A stretch of DNA of 64,000 nt from Oscheius onirici (taxonomy: Eukaryota > Nematoda > Chromadorea > Rhabditida > Rhabditidae): positions 9,362,001 through 9,426,000 of the forward strand of contig OW051473.1 of the NCBI GenBank assembly GCA_932521025.1. The letters are read 5' to 3'. This document shows, piece by piece, positions 10,836-22,673 of the stretch (position 1 is the first letter of the stretch; every line of letters starts with the position of its first letter). A program made the position numbers and the translations under genes. The notes beneath the pieces were generated by a model. The model had not been told where the DNA came from. It made no database searches and worked only from the letters and a program-made list of their open reading frames with translations.

Positions 10836-11247
10836 CGTAGGTAATCAGCATATCGGCCCAATCAGTACCCATGTTGGACGAGATGAAGCCATGATAAAAT
10901 TCGCTGAGGAACGGAACGGGCTGCGGCATCTAAACATTCAAAATTAGAATGGAATGAGTTGAAAAGTTTGGAAGCAGGAGAGGCAGCCGCTTGTCTCCTT
11001 TTTTTTTCTTTCACAAAGAAAGAACTGCGGTTAGAATTTAAGAGCGATTAAGGAAGACTCAAAAAGAGTGAAGTTATGGGGCGGAGAAAGGATAGGAGAT
11101 TTAGCCATTACACTGTTAGATAGTCACAAGACAGCCACCTGCAGTTGAAAAAATTCGGCAGAAGAAAACGGACTATGAATACAAAAACGGCGTCTTATCT
11201 ATTAGGTCGAGAGGTAAGTCTTTTGGTGGAGCCCGTATGGAGCCCGT

Positions 11248-11717
11248 AAGAGCAAGATTTTTGTTCAGTTTTAACTTGTCTCATAGTTTTTCCGAACTTT
11301 CCATTTTAAACTTTCGTCCGTCACAATCTGTAAAATGGTAAGTTCGGACTGGACTTTACTGGACGGCGAAGAACTTGGTCCTGAAGACTTTTGAATTGTG
11401 AGTTTTTGGAAAGGACAATAATGTGCTTCATACGTAACGACTCATGCGTTTTTATTCTATAGCAACATTGTATTTGCTAAATATTTCTTAACCCTTCCCC
11501 CTAGATTACCCAAATACCTTATCTATTCTACCACGTTCCTTTTTCAATAAAGTTCACTACTTTGTTGAAGCGATAATTGTATTCGGATGTGCTAGCCGTT
11601 CATCCTTCTTCTAAATTTGAAGACACGACCGCATTGAACGGTACAGTTTGACGAAAATAAAGGGAAATGGCATTTTCGCACGTCAAATGCCTGAAAACTG
11701 TCGGGGCTGACATGTCT
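11248..11717 (+). repeat. Arm A of a long-range inverted duplication
   Basis: About 470 bases here reappear in reverse complement at 33536-33984 with high identity and scattered small differences. Examples are GGACAATAATGTGCTTCATA and CCGCATTGAACGGTACAG, the second matching arm B with single-base changes. No terminal inverted repeats or target-site duplications are obvious, and no protein is recognisable in it. The two copies are 22 kb apart. Confidence 0.8.
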
Positions 11718-11957
11718 AGTTTCTGTTACTCTTACTCTTACTGTGACGTCAATTAGTGTTTCTGCTGGCCAATTAGGAGATTGCTCAAAAAGCGCTCTAC
11801 CGAGGACGAGACAATCGACTGAGGACAAAAGCTACCAAGACAGCTGCTGTTCTACACTCTCCTCTTCGTCACCCGCCAATAGTGAGCACTGATTCCGTCC
11901 GAGGAATATTTGGGGACTACGGACGCTCTCTGTCTATTCGATCTGGAATTCTGCACC

Positions 11958-12960
11958 ATGCCAGCTACGTTCAACTGTGCTACGTTCAACGTCAGATCAC
12001 TCTTGGGTGTCTCCCGTAAAGTGGAACTACAAGAAGCCCTGAGATCTATCAAATGGGATGTCATCGCACTCAATGAACTACGACTTCGAGGAAAAGGCAG
12101 TATCGAGTTCGTGGAGTCCAAGGATGTTCTTTTCTGGAGCGGACACCCACAGATGTCTCAGCACGGTGTCGGTTTCCTCGTCAAAGAGCAATACGCTAAC
12201 GACGTCGTCTTCTGCTCCCATTCTGCTAGATGTGCTACTCTCTCTTTGTCAAAGGAAAAGCTCTACATGGTATCCGGATACGGTTCAACGTCAGCCGCGA
12301 CCGACAACGAATACGAAGAGTTCATGGACACATTGGATCGCCTGCTGTCGCAAACGCCCAGAGGGTTTACTAATGGAACGGATGTTAGGAAAGCTGACGG
12401 CAGCTATGATGGAAGTCGGATTGGAAATAAACGCTAAGAAGACGGTTCTAATGTCCAATATTCAGAACAAGACGTCGCTAGAAGTCAACGGCTCCCGGCT
12501 CAACTTTGTGGATAAGTTTCTTGGCTCACAATTAACGCTCCCTCTCTCGGATGTCGATGAAGTACGGCGAAGAATGAGACAGGCATTTGGAGCCTTCAAT
12601 AAGTAGCCAATCTACTGACTTATCGCCTGATCAGGATGTCGAAGCGAGAACAACTGTTCCAATCGTTTGTCACTCCCGTAGCACTATACGGGGCTGAATG
12701 TTGGACTCTGCGAGAAGCTGAGAAGTCATACATTGAGACTTGCCAAAGGAAGATGGAGCGCCGGATGATTGGGATTTCAACGCTCGATAGATGGACAAAC
12801 GAGAGAGTGCGGGAGAAAACACAAGTAGCAGATTGGAGAAGAAAGGCACTCTCTGCCAAACTCCTGTGGGCATAGAAAATCGCTCAAATGGATCCAAGAA
12901 GATGGACGAAAGTACTCTCAGAATGGATTCCACCGAATAGCGTCTCCTGTTCCCTAGGAA
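11958..12960 (+). mobile_element. Internally deleted RTE-type non-LTR retrotransposon
   Basis: From ATG 11958 the sequence encodes an APE-type endonuclease N-terminus: CATFNVRSLLG (Asn of the metal site), KWDVIALNELRLRGKG (catalytic Glu), and GVGFLVKEQ. It stops at LLSQTPRG near 12362, where the next motif should be GDFNA. It then jumps, in another frame, to the late reverse transcriptase: GLEINAKKTVLMSN, VDKFLGSQLT, later LYGAECWTLRE, CQRKMERRMIGIS, DRWTNERV and RRWTKVLSEW. The missing part includes the rest of the endonuclease and the whole polymerase core, so the copy cannot be autonomous. Several stops interrupt the 3' half. The strand and order match a single element with one internal deletion. 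Confidence 0.85.
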
Positions 12961-13304
12961 TGGAGGGAATGAGTATGAATTGTCAGTATTGTGTCCTATG
13001 ACACTCGTCTTGTAAACTGTATTCTCTCCCATTCTTACTGTTGTCAACTGTGAGTTAGGGAATTGGGGGACAATCATATTGCATTTCGGCGGCCTGATCA
13101 TTTTTGTAGAGTTTTGAAAAGAATTCCGTCACTGCCTCTTTTGTGTTTATCTGAGAGTATTGGCCGTCATTGCGATTGAAAATCAACGTTCTTGTAACAG
13201 CAGCAGCCTACGGCAGCTTGCGCAGCCTCCGTATTTTAGTGGCACGCTATTAGTGAGCCTCTTTTGGTTGTTCTAGCTTTTAAGTAAATTCCTCCTAACG
13301 CTTT

Positions 13305-13430
13305 TCCCTCAAAAAATATCTCGTTCGATAAAAGATTAACATGACAAAACTTGACATGTTACGCTAGTCTCGACAACTGCGGACACCACGACAGACCGAC
13401 GGACACCAGTGCACTTTAGTAAAGAAAGAT
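13305..13430 (+). repeat. Dispersed repeat R1, copy 2 (core only)
   Basis: The core ATCTCGTTCGATAAAAGATT...GACATGTTACGCTAGTCTC is shared with 49982-50236 and, inverted, with 4978-5210. This copy lacks the GC-rich flank that carries the GCCGTC palindrome in the others. It contains AACATG..CATGTT as a small internal inverted repeat. The adjacent stretch 12961-13304 has no gene that I can support. Confidence 0.75.
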
Positions 13431-13622
13431 TTTCCATTCTTTCAACGTTCTTCACTGATTCAACGTTCTTCACACACACATCATCGCGTTTTTGAGCAGA
13501 AGACGCGTCTTTCCTCTAGATCGTCTCGTAAACTTCGCCTAGCCAATGAATTTCTAAGAGATGATTAAAATGATGACATAGATGGCAGTTTACTTAATCA
13601 AAACAACAAATTAAATTGATTT

Positions 13623-14790
13623 CTACAACGATGGCTGAGTGAGATTCTCGTAAATTTGTCGCCTGTGAGGCGTCATGTGCTTCCTGATTGAATGTCCAAT
13701 GATGGAACCCATGGAAGCCAAGCCAAGAACGACCCCTGAGAAGATGGTAGCCTTGTTTTCGAATGCTTCTTTAAGTGTTCTCTTCCTTGTTCTCTCACAC
13801 AAGTAGACTGAAAACGGATGCCGATTATTGGCAGTGTCGAAATTTCAATGAGCCACAAATTAGAATTTGCTTACAGTTGGATCTCGGTCCGTAAGGCTGC
13901 ACATCGATCTCTGGAGAGAGTTCCACGATCACATCTCTGAACAAAACATTTTATAGACAAAAACTTCCTCACTTGTAATCCTCTCCATGCAGCGTCACAT
14001 TGATTTTGTCATTGCAGATGTACTTCTGGTTAAGCGGAGCACTCAAAATTGCCGAAGAGTTGTCTGATTCGAAGTAGGCCGACTTGTCTCAAGTTTTGCT
14101 TGTTAGCTGTAGTTAGCGAAACATTCTTACCATCGTACGACTCCTCATAGACCATTTTCTTCAGCTGCCATCGCAGCTCATCTACTTTCTTGACCATCAT
14201 TGTTTTCTAAACAAAAAATTTCACTGGAGACTAATGGCTATCTACAAGATGTTTTGCATCTCTTTTAAAATACACTATCTTTGGGTTACAGTATCTTTGA
14301 AAGCGTGAGTTATCCCTAGTTAATGCAATGTCACCATTAGACCACTACGCTTAAGCAATGTACAGGTATCCTACCGTTCCAAAGTAGAACTTTAGCTTCC
14401 GTTTCCTGTTCTCATGAGTGATGGTAGCTGTCAGCATTGGCCCGGAAGTCGAAGAGTTGGCACATCTCCCACCAATTTTTGTCTCTGTCGATGGAAGTAC
14501 AAACTAAATCAATTTTATAAGAAAAGATTGCACAAACCGGGATTCTGTTGTTGGTCACACCGATGTTGAAGTTCAGAACTGTGATGCCAAAGTGAGCTGA
14601 GAGACAAACTTCTCCCTAAAAGCTGGTTTTCTGAGTAAAACGTGACTTACTTCAGAGTTCTGTAGACCAACCAGTCCCGTACTCTGATCAATGAAGGGCG
14701 TTGCTTGAAGTTGCACTGATACTGGTAAAACTGAGCAGATTGTTAGAATCCAAGAAATATTGACTTACCAAGAAGAAGGAGAAGATGCAT
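13623..14790 (-). CDS. LAMP-like type I membrane glycoprotein
   Basis: The minus-strand start at 14790 encodes a signal peptide (MHLLLLL, intron, VLPVSVQLQA). The lumenal part has four spaced cysteines: EVCLSAHFGITVLNFNI, GGRCANSS, KYICNDKINVTL and FYLCERT. This is the spacing of a LAMP domain, with several N-glycosylation sequons (NSS, NVT). A C-terminal helix (IFSGVVLGLASMGSIIGHSI) leads to a short tail IRKHMTPHRRQIYENLTQPSL. The YENL in it is a YxxL sorting signal of the kind that sends LAMPs to lysosomes. All introns are about 35-50 bases except one near 14210-14385. At roughly 200 residues it has one lumenal domain, as small invertebrate LAMPs do. The family call rests on cysteine spacing and topology and not on strong sequence identity. 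Confidence 0.5.
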
Positions 14791-15300
14791 TATTAGAGAG
14801 TGGCCCAGCTATTGATTTTCCGAAATAACTCATTTCGAGGGCTCATTGTCGCAGGGATTGCGACGAGAGTCTTTACGGGCGACAAATCGCCCGAGGCGGC
14901 ATCGGGGCATGAGTCGAGACAAAGGGGAAAAGATTATTGGCATCTGGACGAGGCAAATTGGAACGCGGAAATTGAAAACGAAAACGAGCTTTTTTCTTCT
15001 TCTTCATACCGGGACATGTGCAACACAAACCCGCACAGAGTTATACCTAAAACTGGTTTAGTAAATCGTATGAAACAGAAGAAACGTTGTAAAAAACGGT
15101 TTTCCACTGAATTAAAGCTTCTCTCAGGTACAAGATATCCGAGTTGTGAGGGTTTCTTCTCCGACTTGTATCATTACCGCCCGTGCTTATCCAGAGCATT
15201 GTCGAAATGGGGAGTCGTCAGTGTCTTGTCGCAAAACTTCATCAATAGACGGAAGATTTCCCGGGTAGAACGCGAAGATTAAAATTGCTGTCGTTATCAG

Positions 15301-15552
15301 ATTGTAGAACATCGTATGGCCGAAAAGTTTGTTTTTACTCCAATTTTCTTGCATGAACTTTTGGCATGCGCGGTGAAAAGTCCATGATGGGGGCATCACG
15401 GGTCACGAAATTATTTTTTAGCATAAAGAACTGAATAAAATTGCTTGACCCGTAATACCCCATCATGGACTATTTCACCGCGCGTGCCAAAAGTTTATAT
15501 AAAAAAAACTGGAGTAAGAACAAACTTTTGAGCAGTATGATGTTCTACAATA
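15301..15552. repeat. Fold-back element, arms of about 93 bp, 64-bp loop
   Basis: Bases 15301-15393 and 15458-15552 are imperfect reverse complements (for example CATGATGG, ACCGCGC and GTTCTACAAT pair with counterparts across the loop). Even the loop ends pair (GGGTCA with TGACCC). No coding capacity is seen. It resembles a MITE or the remnant of a palindromic element. Reading frames in 14791-15300 have no family support, and 15553-16763 contains nothing that I recognise. Confidence 0.7.
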
Positions 15553-16763
15553 TGATGTCTCTTGACAAGCTCTTTTCAATGCCGTCGGAAAATCGAAGCT
15601 ATCTCAAACAATCACCAAGATACAACTGTTTCAAAATGACCACTAACCCCAGAAAGTGACATTTAGAAAAACTTAAACTTTTGAAGCGCAAAACCGAACA
15701 CTCTGGTCTTGTGCATCAGAATTGGGCCTATAGAATTCTATGCCGGAAAGGTATTGAGAAGCCAGGAGGATGTCGGAGTTATGGCCGAAAAAAAGATGAA
15801 AAATCGAGAAAAATTGCACTCAGTAATTCAGGTCGTATAACCAGAGGAATAAAGCAACTCGTCTGATATTTTAGGGAAATACGGGTCTCTCATAGGCCCA
15901 AGAGTACAGTTGCACCAGTTGCACCTATTGGCCAAAAAATCAGGCCGTGACAATGTAAGCGCGAGGCGCTAGGTCCGAACAGGAAATAATTACCATACCA
16001 TCCTGTAGACTGCAATAAACTCTTGATACTGACTCTGGAATAAACTCAGGAAATTAGAGAACAGAATGCATTTTTTCCACTAAGATCAGATCCATTCAGT
16101 CCTCTATATGTCTACCTGTATTCTGTATGTTTTTTCTCAACAAGCTTTTCAGGTAGCAGAATTTTAAAAAATCGATGAAATTAACAGTGCTTGTGCGCGC
16201 TTTCTTTTGTTGCGTCGCCTAAAAACATGCTGTCAGTTCAGTAGGAGTACTCATTCCATCACCAACCACCTGGATCGGTCGCCCGATAAGATGTAGTCTA
16301 TGACTAATCTTTGAAGACCATTCACACGTAGCGGTTATCTCGAAACACCTACTCTTTACTAAAAAGTTTGCTTTGTTAAAAGTTGATCTAATCACCAGTT
16401 TTCAGATTTTTCCTGAACTACCATTCGAGTTCAAGTTGTATTCCACGACAAGAAGGATCCGTTGCAGGAATGGAGGAGCAATTATCTTAGCCTATACTAA
16501 CATACTTAGATTATGTGAAACATTAGAAGCGCGGTAGGTTGTTTAACTACTATTAGTTTCGTTTACTTTTTGAAATTTTTAACCAATTTACTATTTAGGA
16601 GTTTCATAGCTGGAAATATCGATTTTCCTACGAGACAAGCGCCTTCAGGGTTATGTTAGAGAAGAATGCTTTCACAACTTTCACAGGAACAAGATAATAG
16701 AATCGGAATGGTAGAGCTCTCGTCTCAACGTCTCGAGACCTCAGCCAACTGTCAGATTACCAA

Positions 16764-17600
16764 ATGACTGGAGCTAGAGAGAAGCCGAGTGGTTCATACT
16801 CTTCAAGACAGTTTTCAGGACCGCAAAATGTGAGTATCCCATACATATGCCCTGAACGAACTTTTCCCGGGGTTACGGTAGAAGCTTCAGCTGCTGGACT
16901 TAAGCTTTGAACTTACCGTAACCAAAGTCAAGTTTATTTTTGAAAGACTATAACTGTCACTTTTAGGCGTTTCCTCGTTCTTAGCGTCACCAGACTCTAC
17001 CAGTAAATTGGTTGCCGAGCAGTTGTGGGAGGCAAGTGCCTGATGTCTCACCTTCTTGACAGCTACGGGATAAGGGAGGTCGCCCTCCATTCTGCGCTCG
17101 ATGTAAGATCTCTCCATGTGGTTGACTATCCAGTTTCTAGAGCAAAAGAGGACAGGCTTGCATGGAAAAGAAGAAGTATGGAGAAGCTTTATATGAGTCG
17201 ATATCAACACTAGATCAAATTGGAAATAGACAACAACAACAACAAATTTTCGCCGTTTCTGAGGACCAAAGCAAGCTGCCGTTAATCGTGAAAATGATCT
17301 TCACGAAGATGTAGAGATCAAAGTCTCAGAGACGCCGACATGTTTTCAAGAATCCAAATTCCGAAGTCCATCAGACAGTTGAGACACATCGTTGGAATCT
17401 CTTCGCGTACAACCACAAGCACATCAAAAACTACAGCTCAAGGATCCTTCCCCTCATAAAGCTGACAAGGAAACGAGTTTGGAGAGAAAGAAAAAGAAGC
17501 TCTAGAAGACATTCGTCAAGAACTGTGCATTGCATGGAGAAGATCATCATTCACCTAGTGAACATTGCTCCAAAATATAAAGATGTTATGCCTTTCTGAG
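16764..17600 (+). pseudogene. Unrecognised multi-exon gene remnant
   Basis: An exon starts MTGAREKPSGSYSSRQFSGP and ends at a good GTGAGT donor (16834). Beyond a TTTTAG acceptor at about 16965, coding-like sequence continues (LLDSYGIREVALHSALD to a GTAAGA donor, then ACMEKKKYGEALYESISTLD and IGNRQQQQQIFAVSEDQ). After that no single frame stays open: three frames each give short plausible stretches, one with polar disordered composition. I see no known domain. It is either a decayed gene or a gene whose introns I have misplaced. From 17600 to 18200 I see only a few short open stretches. Confidence 0.25.
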
Positions 17601-18202
17601 GAGCTTGCAAGGTAAGCAATTGTAATTCGTTTGTTCAACTTTGTTTTTTAGAAATGTAGACATGGAGAACTCGAGAACACAGTACCAAACAGCTTATTCT
17701 TCCTCAACAAGTTCTGCAATTGGGAGGCGAATACTACTGGGGAAACTGATCCGGCCAGGTAAAACTCTCGTTTTCAACCAAAATCAACTGTTTGCAGGAG
17801 AATTCGTACATGAAGATCGCGGCAAGGTGTGAAGGTAATGATGTCAATTAGCAGACAATCTAACAAGTGACCTGGATCTGTGAAAAATTGGTATATTTGA
17901 AAAGAAAGGGATTTGTCTTATTCTTATTTGTCTGCAGCTCCTTGGTTCATGTTTTAGATTGGAGTTGTCGATTTGAGCGAAAACGGAGCGTTCAAGCCAA
18001 ATTGACTTTTCAAGTTGTTCCTTTTCCAAAATTTGATCCGTTTCTGAACTTCGCAATTTTACAAGCATCTTAATTTTGCAGTTTATAACCCAGTTGCAGA
18101 ATGGCTCCGTCTGCTAAAAAAAACTCTTGTCTTTCTTCATAATATCAGCAAGTTCAGAACATGCGCAGCAATTTGGCGTAGAGGAAAACTTCATTCCGGG
18201 AG

Positions 18203-19543
18203 ATGGTTTCCCAATTCCTCAGGTTGATCAACTGCGAAGATCCATTGTATTCGGAAGAACACTCTTATAACATAATCAAGCTTTGTGCGTGGGAGAAAGA
18301 GAGAATTCTGACCCTTGACTTTGAAAAGGCAACTTTCTCTACCGGATCTGAATTCCACAAGGAAACTTGAAGAATGTCGAATGGTCAATATCATCTGACT
18401 CTCTTCCACGTCTCCGTTGACGAGTTCATAAACTTGGGCAATATGTATATCCAGGTTAAATTGTCCACTAGTACGTGCACATCTACTGGCAGAGATTCTA
18501 ATAAAAAAGACGAATGGGATCCAAACCTATTGTCCGTGACAATCACGGGACAGAAGATGAGCAATCTTCACGACAATTGCCAAAAAATATGTGGAGTTGA
18601 GGCCAACTTCAACATGCACGTTAGAGTCAGTTCTCTTTCCACCTAAAAATAACGTACTTTCAGCTATGGACGGACCGTCCCAGTTACTTTAAAAAAATCA
18701 TCTTTGTCATGCAAGCGCATGTTAATTTCAAGCTAGAGAAGTACGATCAGGTCTTCAAACTGCTCTAGTTCAAGGAGGAGGTTCCGGTAAGTTTTTGGGG
18801 ACATATAAACATCTGGTCAGCCCAGAATGCAAAGTGTTTTGTGGGTAGATTCTATAGTCTGTTCAGACGATAAGGTAACTGGCAGATTATTGTAGTTTTT
18901 TAAGTGTCGACAGCTCCGTTCATGTATCCAAGGTAAAGCTTTTTATGTGAAACCATCAAAATCCGTTTCATCTCAGCAACGCAGAGTTCAAAGCGAGGAG
19001 GAGCTCTCTCGAGAGGTACGTAATGGAGAACATTGATGTCAAGAAGACGGAAGTGAGAGAAAGGGACGAAGAGCAAGGAGACAAGGAGCCTGAAGTCAAG
19101 AGACAGGGACTGGAACCAAGGGAACCAACACCGTTGCAGAAACAGTATTTCAAGGTGCTGGAGGAACGTGACCAGTGCTCGTTTCTAAAAAGTGTTTCTT
19201 CAAGTTTAACTAATTACTGCAATTTTCATTTCAAGTTAAAACTTTGACAAAAATGGACATCTCTAGGTGACTGAAGCTTAAACGTTTTAAGATGCTTCAC
19301 ACCGACCACAATCTAACTAATGACGATACGGTCCTACTTTATGATCAAAAAGAAAAGAGGTTGATTTCTCAACTGAGTACAAACTGGCTGGACAATGCAG
19401 AGCCAGGAAGGGATATTTTACCGAAGCAGAAAAAACCAATTGTAGTCGTTTACCTCAGGATCACCCCCAGATCTGACCATGAAGCTGCTCTTGAAGTCTC
19501 TTGGAAAGAAATCGTCGACTCAGAAAGAAGTGGTCTCAAGTGA
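18203..19543 (+). pseudogene. Unrecognised protein-coding locus with in-frame stops
   Basis: A frame opens at ATG 18203 (MVSQFLRLINCEDPLYSEEH) and runs 56 codons to TGA about 18369. It continues in the same frame as RMSNGQYHLTLFHVSVDEF and beyond to a GTCAGT donor near 18626. The next exon (LWTDRPSYFKKIIFVMQAHV) meets TAG about 18770, followed in frame by FKEEVP and a GTAAGT donor. Later plausible exons are at 19016-19180 (very polar: KKTEVRERDEEQGDKEPEVK) and 19292-19543 (KKPIVVVYLRITPR). Open reading on both sides of each stop, with good splice sites, suggests a recently damaged gene. No family is recognised. Confidence 0.3.
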
Positions 19544-19778
19544 GGTGGAAGTGTGGGTAACATATCGAGACAAGAATATCGAGTAAAGAATGTACTAGAG
19601 CCTCTCCTCTTTCATCCCACTAGTAGTCTACATAACTCCCATTATGAAACTAGATTCTAGAAAACAGGGTGACCAAGACAGATCGTATTACACAGTTCAA
19701 TCAAAAAGCTTCATAGTATTTCTAATAACAATAACAAAAAAGAAAAACAGATTTAACAAACCCTAGACAGGACAGATT

Positions 19779-21287
19779 TTAAGGCAGATGAATACTTCCT
19801 CCAGATATCGTTTTTGGAGCTCGGATTTCCAGCTCTTTCAGAGATCCCTAGAAGCTCATTTAAGGAGAAAAGTCGAAAAACGTACATTGTATAACCTAGG
19901 TGTAGGTTCAACTAGTCCATCGATGGCATAGGCTAAGAGCGATGCTGTCAATCCTACGTTGCAGTTTGTCACCACCGGCTTTGTCTTATCATATCCATTG
20001 TCTGCTAGCCCTGGAAAACAAAAGTCACGAAATTGCTGCCTGGTCTCTTACAATTTGCAACTTCCACCGAGCTCTTAATGGTACCATCGTTTTTGAAAAG
20101 TTCATTGGCAGGGGCGTTTTTGAATCCTGGGATGTGACTGCCACTGACACCTGTTAACCAACTTTAATTGTTTAAAATTTGAAACTTACGATACGGATCC
20201 AAGCCAGTGTCTTCTGTGCCGTTGAACTGTCCTCTACCACGGGAGTCGAAGAAGTTTGTCTGAAACAAAATTGATTAAAACACTTTTTGTATATGGGAAA
20301 ACTTTTTTTTTCGCCGTATCCTTTGCCACGACAAGAATGGATATGTATGCTTAAAGTTTATTTCCCGAGCCTACGAAATCTGGATATAAAGTTTTGTTTC
20401 AAAAAATTTAAGGTGTCAGCGTTAATCAAATTGTTAATCGTCCCCAAATTGGATTCCCGTTTCGCCCCACCTAGAATAAAGAAACTACGTTATTAAAACT
20501 GTACCTCGTCTGTCTTCTCAAAAATCTCCTCCTTGGTCATTTCTCCTTCTTCGACTCTCTTGATCGAAAATTCTTCATATTTCACGTTATGTTTGTTGAC
20601 AGCATCCGTAGCAGTCCAGTTTCCTGTTGGGAGCCGGACATCTTCAGTAGAAACATTGAAACCAGTCTTCTGCCAAGAAGCAAAACCTCCGTCTAGTACA
20701 GAAACATTTTCGTGGCCGTAAAACTTAAAAAGCTAAACTTTAAAAAAAGAAAAAAGAAGTTTTACCTTAAACAACCATGCACATTTGGAAGAAAACATCA
20801 TTCCGCCTAGAGCTCCTCGAGAGTACAAAATCAGGTTCTCTCCTTTATTCACACCGAGCAGCTGAATCAGAACTTGACTAAAAGCATAAAATATCTTACC
20901 TGAATATATTTTTCGAACAATTCCGGGGGATACATTGCGAATCTCTCATATTTTGATGGATACATAGCCGCGTCCAGACTCATATGGACTGCTTCTGGTA
21001 CATGTCCGGACAGGTACAGTTTCTTCGATCTAAAATTTTTTAAATAATTCAAAACAACGTGCTTACTGAGTCGGAGCATGATGCAGGAGTTCAAATTTCC
21101 CGTAAAGTTCATCCTCAAATCTTTTCCAGTCTAGTTTTTGAGAGACAGAATACGTGCAGTCAAGAAGCCGGATTCCTTCCCTGAAAACCAATTTTGAACA
21201 AAGTTTAGCCTTCACTTACTTGTTTACCAATCCCTTTTTGAGTAAATCATTGACGGTAGCGGCTTTAACGAACTTTTGAAGAGACAT
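19779..21287 (-). CDS. MPST: 3-mercaptopyruvate / thiosulfate sulfurtransferase (rhodanese)
   Basis: The start at 21287 encodes MSLQKFVKAATVNDLLKKGL, and about nine exons give two tandem rhodanese domains. The first, inactive one has LLDCTYSV, the substrate-shaping region SGHVPEAVHMSLDAAMYPSK and the YSRGALGGMMFSSKCAWLFK core. The second has NFFDSRGRGQFNGTE, SGSHIPGFKNAPANELF and the active loop TNCNVGLTAS, whose Cys accepts the sulfane sulfur. The length is near 300 residues, as usual. The enzyme moves sulfur from 3-mercaptopyruvate or thiosulfate to acceptors such as cyanide or thioredoxin, in cytosol or mitochondria. The loop CNVGLTA does not settle which donor is preferred. The gene is divergent from pyruvate carboxylase. 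It ends at TAA 19779-19781. Confidence 0.85.
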
Positions 21288-22673
21288 TTAGCCACGACGT
21301 GACCCGGACGAGCTCTTGCGGATGCCGTCCCTACGGTACATGTAGCCATTTTTGTGCAAACGCTACTTGATTTTAAATTTGTTTACCGCTTAAATGGGCT
21401 CTTCGCTAACGTTTGCTAACATTTTTCTCCGATTTTCAGGGCGAAAGACCAATAAAAGGGCGTTCGATCGTAAAATGAACGTCTAGTCGAAGAAAATGTT
21501 GCACAAATCTTGACCAACTAATTTTTATGCCTTCTCAAATTTTTTTAGCTAAAATTAGTAAACAGCGATTCCAGATGTTCTCGAGAAGCTTGTGGGGCTA
21601 TGGAGCCAAAATAACACCAACGTCTCGGCTTCAGCAGACTTTTCCCAAGACTAGAGGATGGATATCCAGAGGATAGCTTCCAGAACAGGCCGGTAAGTTA
21701 TTCCTTAACGTATCTTTGAACTTTGCTTAGTGCTTCGGGTGAGCGCTCTCCGTTGATCTTGATCGTTCTCTGATCTGATTGGGTAAACGTGCACTGGCCG
21801 GAGAGAGACAGAGGGGTGTTGCGAACAGCCGGTTGTTTTTGTCTTGGTCCTAGTCTCGTAAGCTTGAGGCATTACGGACCCTTCTAAATCTTTTGAAGTT
21901 GTTTTTGCGATAGTATCATTCGCTGTTACTCTCCTTCGGAGGTCAAAAGTTTAAGGGTAGCCTCGGTTTAATAAGGACCCTCCATATGTGCTAGCAAATT
22001 GATTTTTGATCTTTTCGCTTTCAAAATTGGCTTTTGAACCAAAATTTCGCTTATGGGTATATAAGAAAACAAATATTGGGATAGTCTTCATTATACCACT
22101 TCCTCTCCTCCGAGTCGGTCGGTTTTCTTCTCAATCTCCTATTTATCCCCATTATTTCGAAAATAGCTCTAGTTCATTTCTAGACGCCAAAAAGCAAAAA
22201 ATTATATCGATTTGCTAAATTTTCGCTTTAAAGAAGCCCTTGTTTTTCAGTGCTCCCGTTACTGCGTTCTTTGAATCCTTATCTCCTGCCGTTTCCCAGT
22301 ATAATCAGTAAATTCAAATCGGGTTTACTTCTATCCAGGTTTCTGATCTATTATCGTCTTTTATCGGCCGATAGTTCACTGATCCCAGCAGCAACAAACA
22401 GGTGCTTTCCCTTGCGCAGTCCTCAGATCGGTTGGGCTTTCCCCATCAGTCTCACTAGAGGTCGTCTGTTCCTTTGCCTTATCACCTTTTCCTTGTTTTT
22501 GCTCCCCCAATAAGTCTGTATTGGCTATCTTTTGCTTCTCAGTTCCTCTCTTGTTTACTGCTGCCGAACGAATAGAACTGGTTTGTTGAGTTTCCACCCT
22601 GGTCTGTTGTCTCCGCGTGCTCTCAAACTTTTCTATTGCCGATCTCGAAAAGCCTAATTTGTTTTCAGCGACC
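21288..22673. other. Intergenic region between divergent metabolic genes
   Basis: The main content is non-coding. One small plus-strand possibility begins at ATG 21574, directly behind TTCCAG. It encodes MFSRSLWGYGAKITPTSRLQ, a presequence-like basic peptide that ends after 33 codons. A GTAAGT donor lies just downstream (about 21694), so this could be an upstream exon of the pyruvate carboxylase transcript with an intron to the TTTTCAG at about 22668. I see no terminator or repeat. Confidence 0.3.

Noticed and set aside
14800-15282. 160-codon plus-strand open frame upstream of the LAMP-like gene
   Set aside because: It has no domain, no exon partners and runs into the fold-back arm. It is probably chance.
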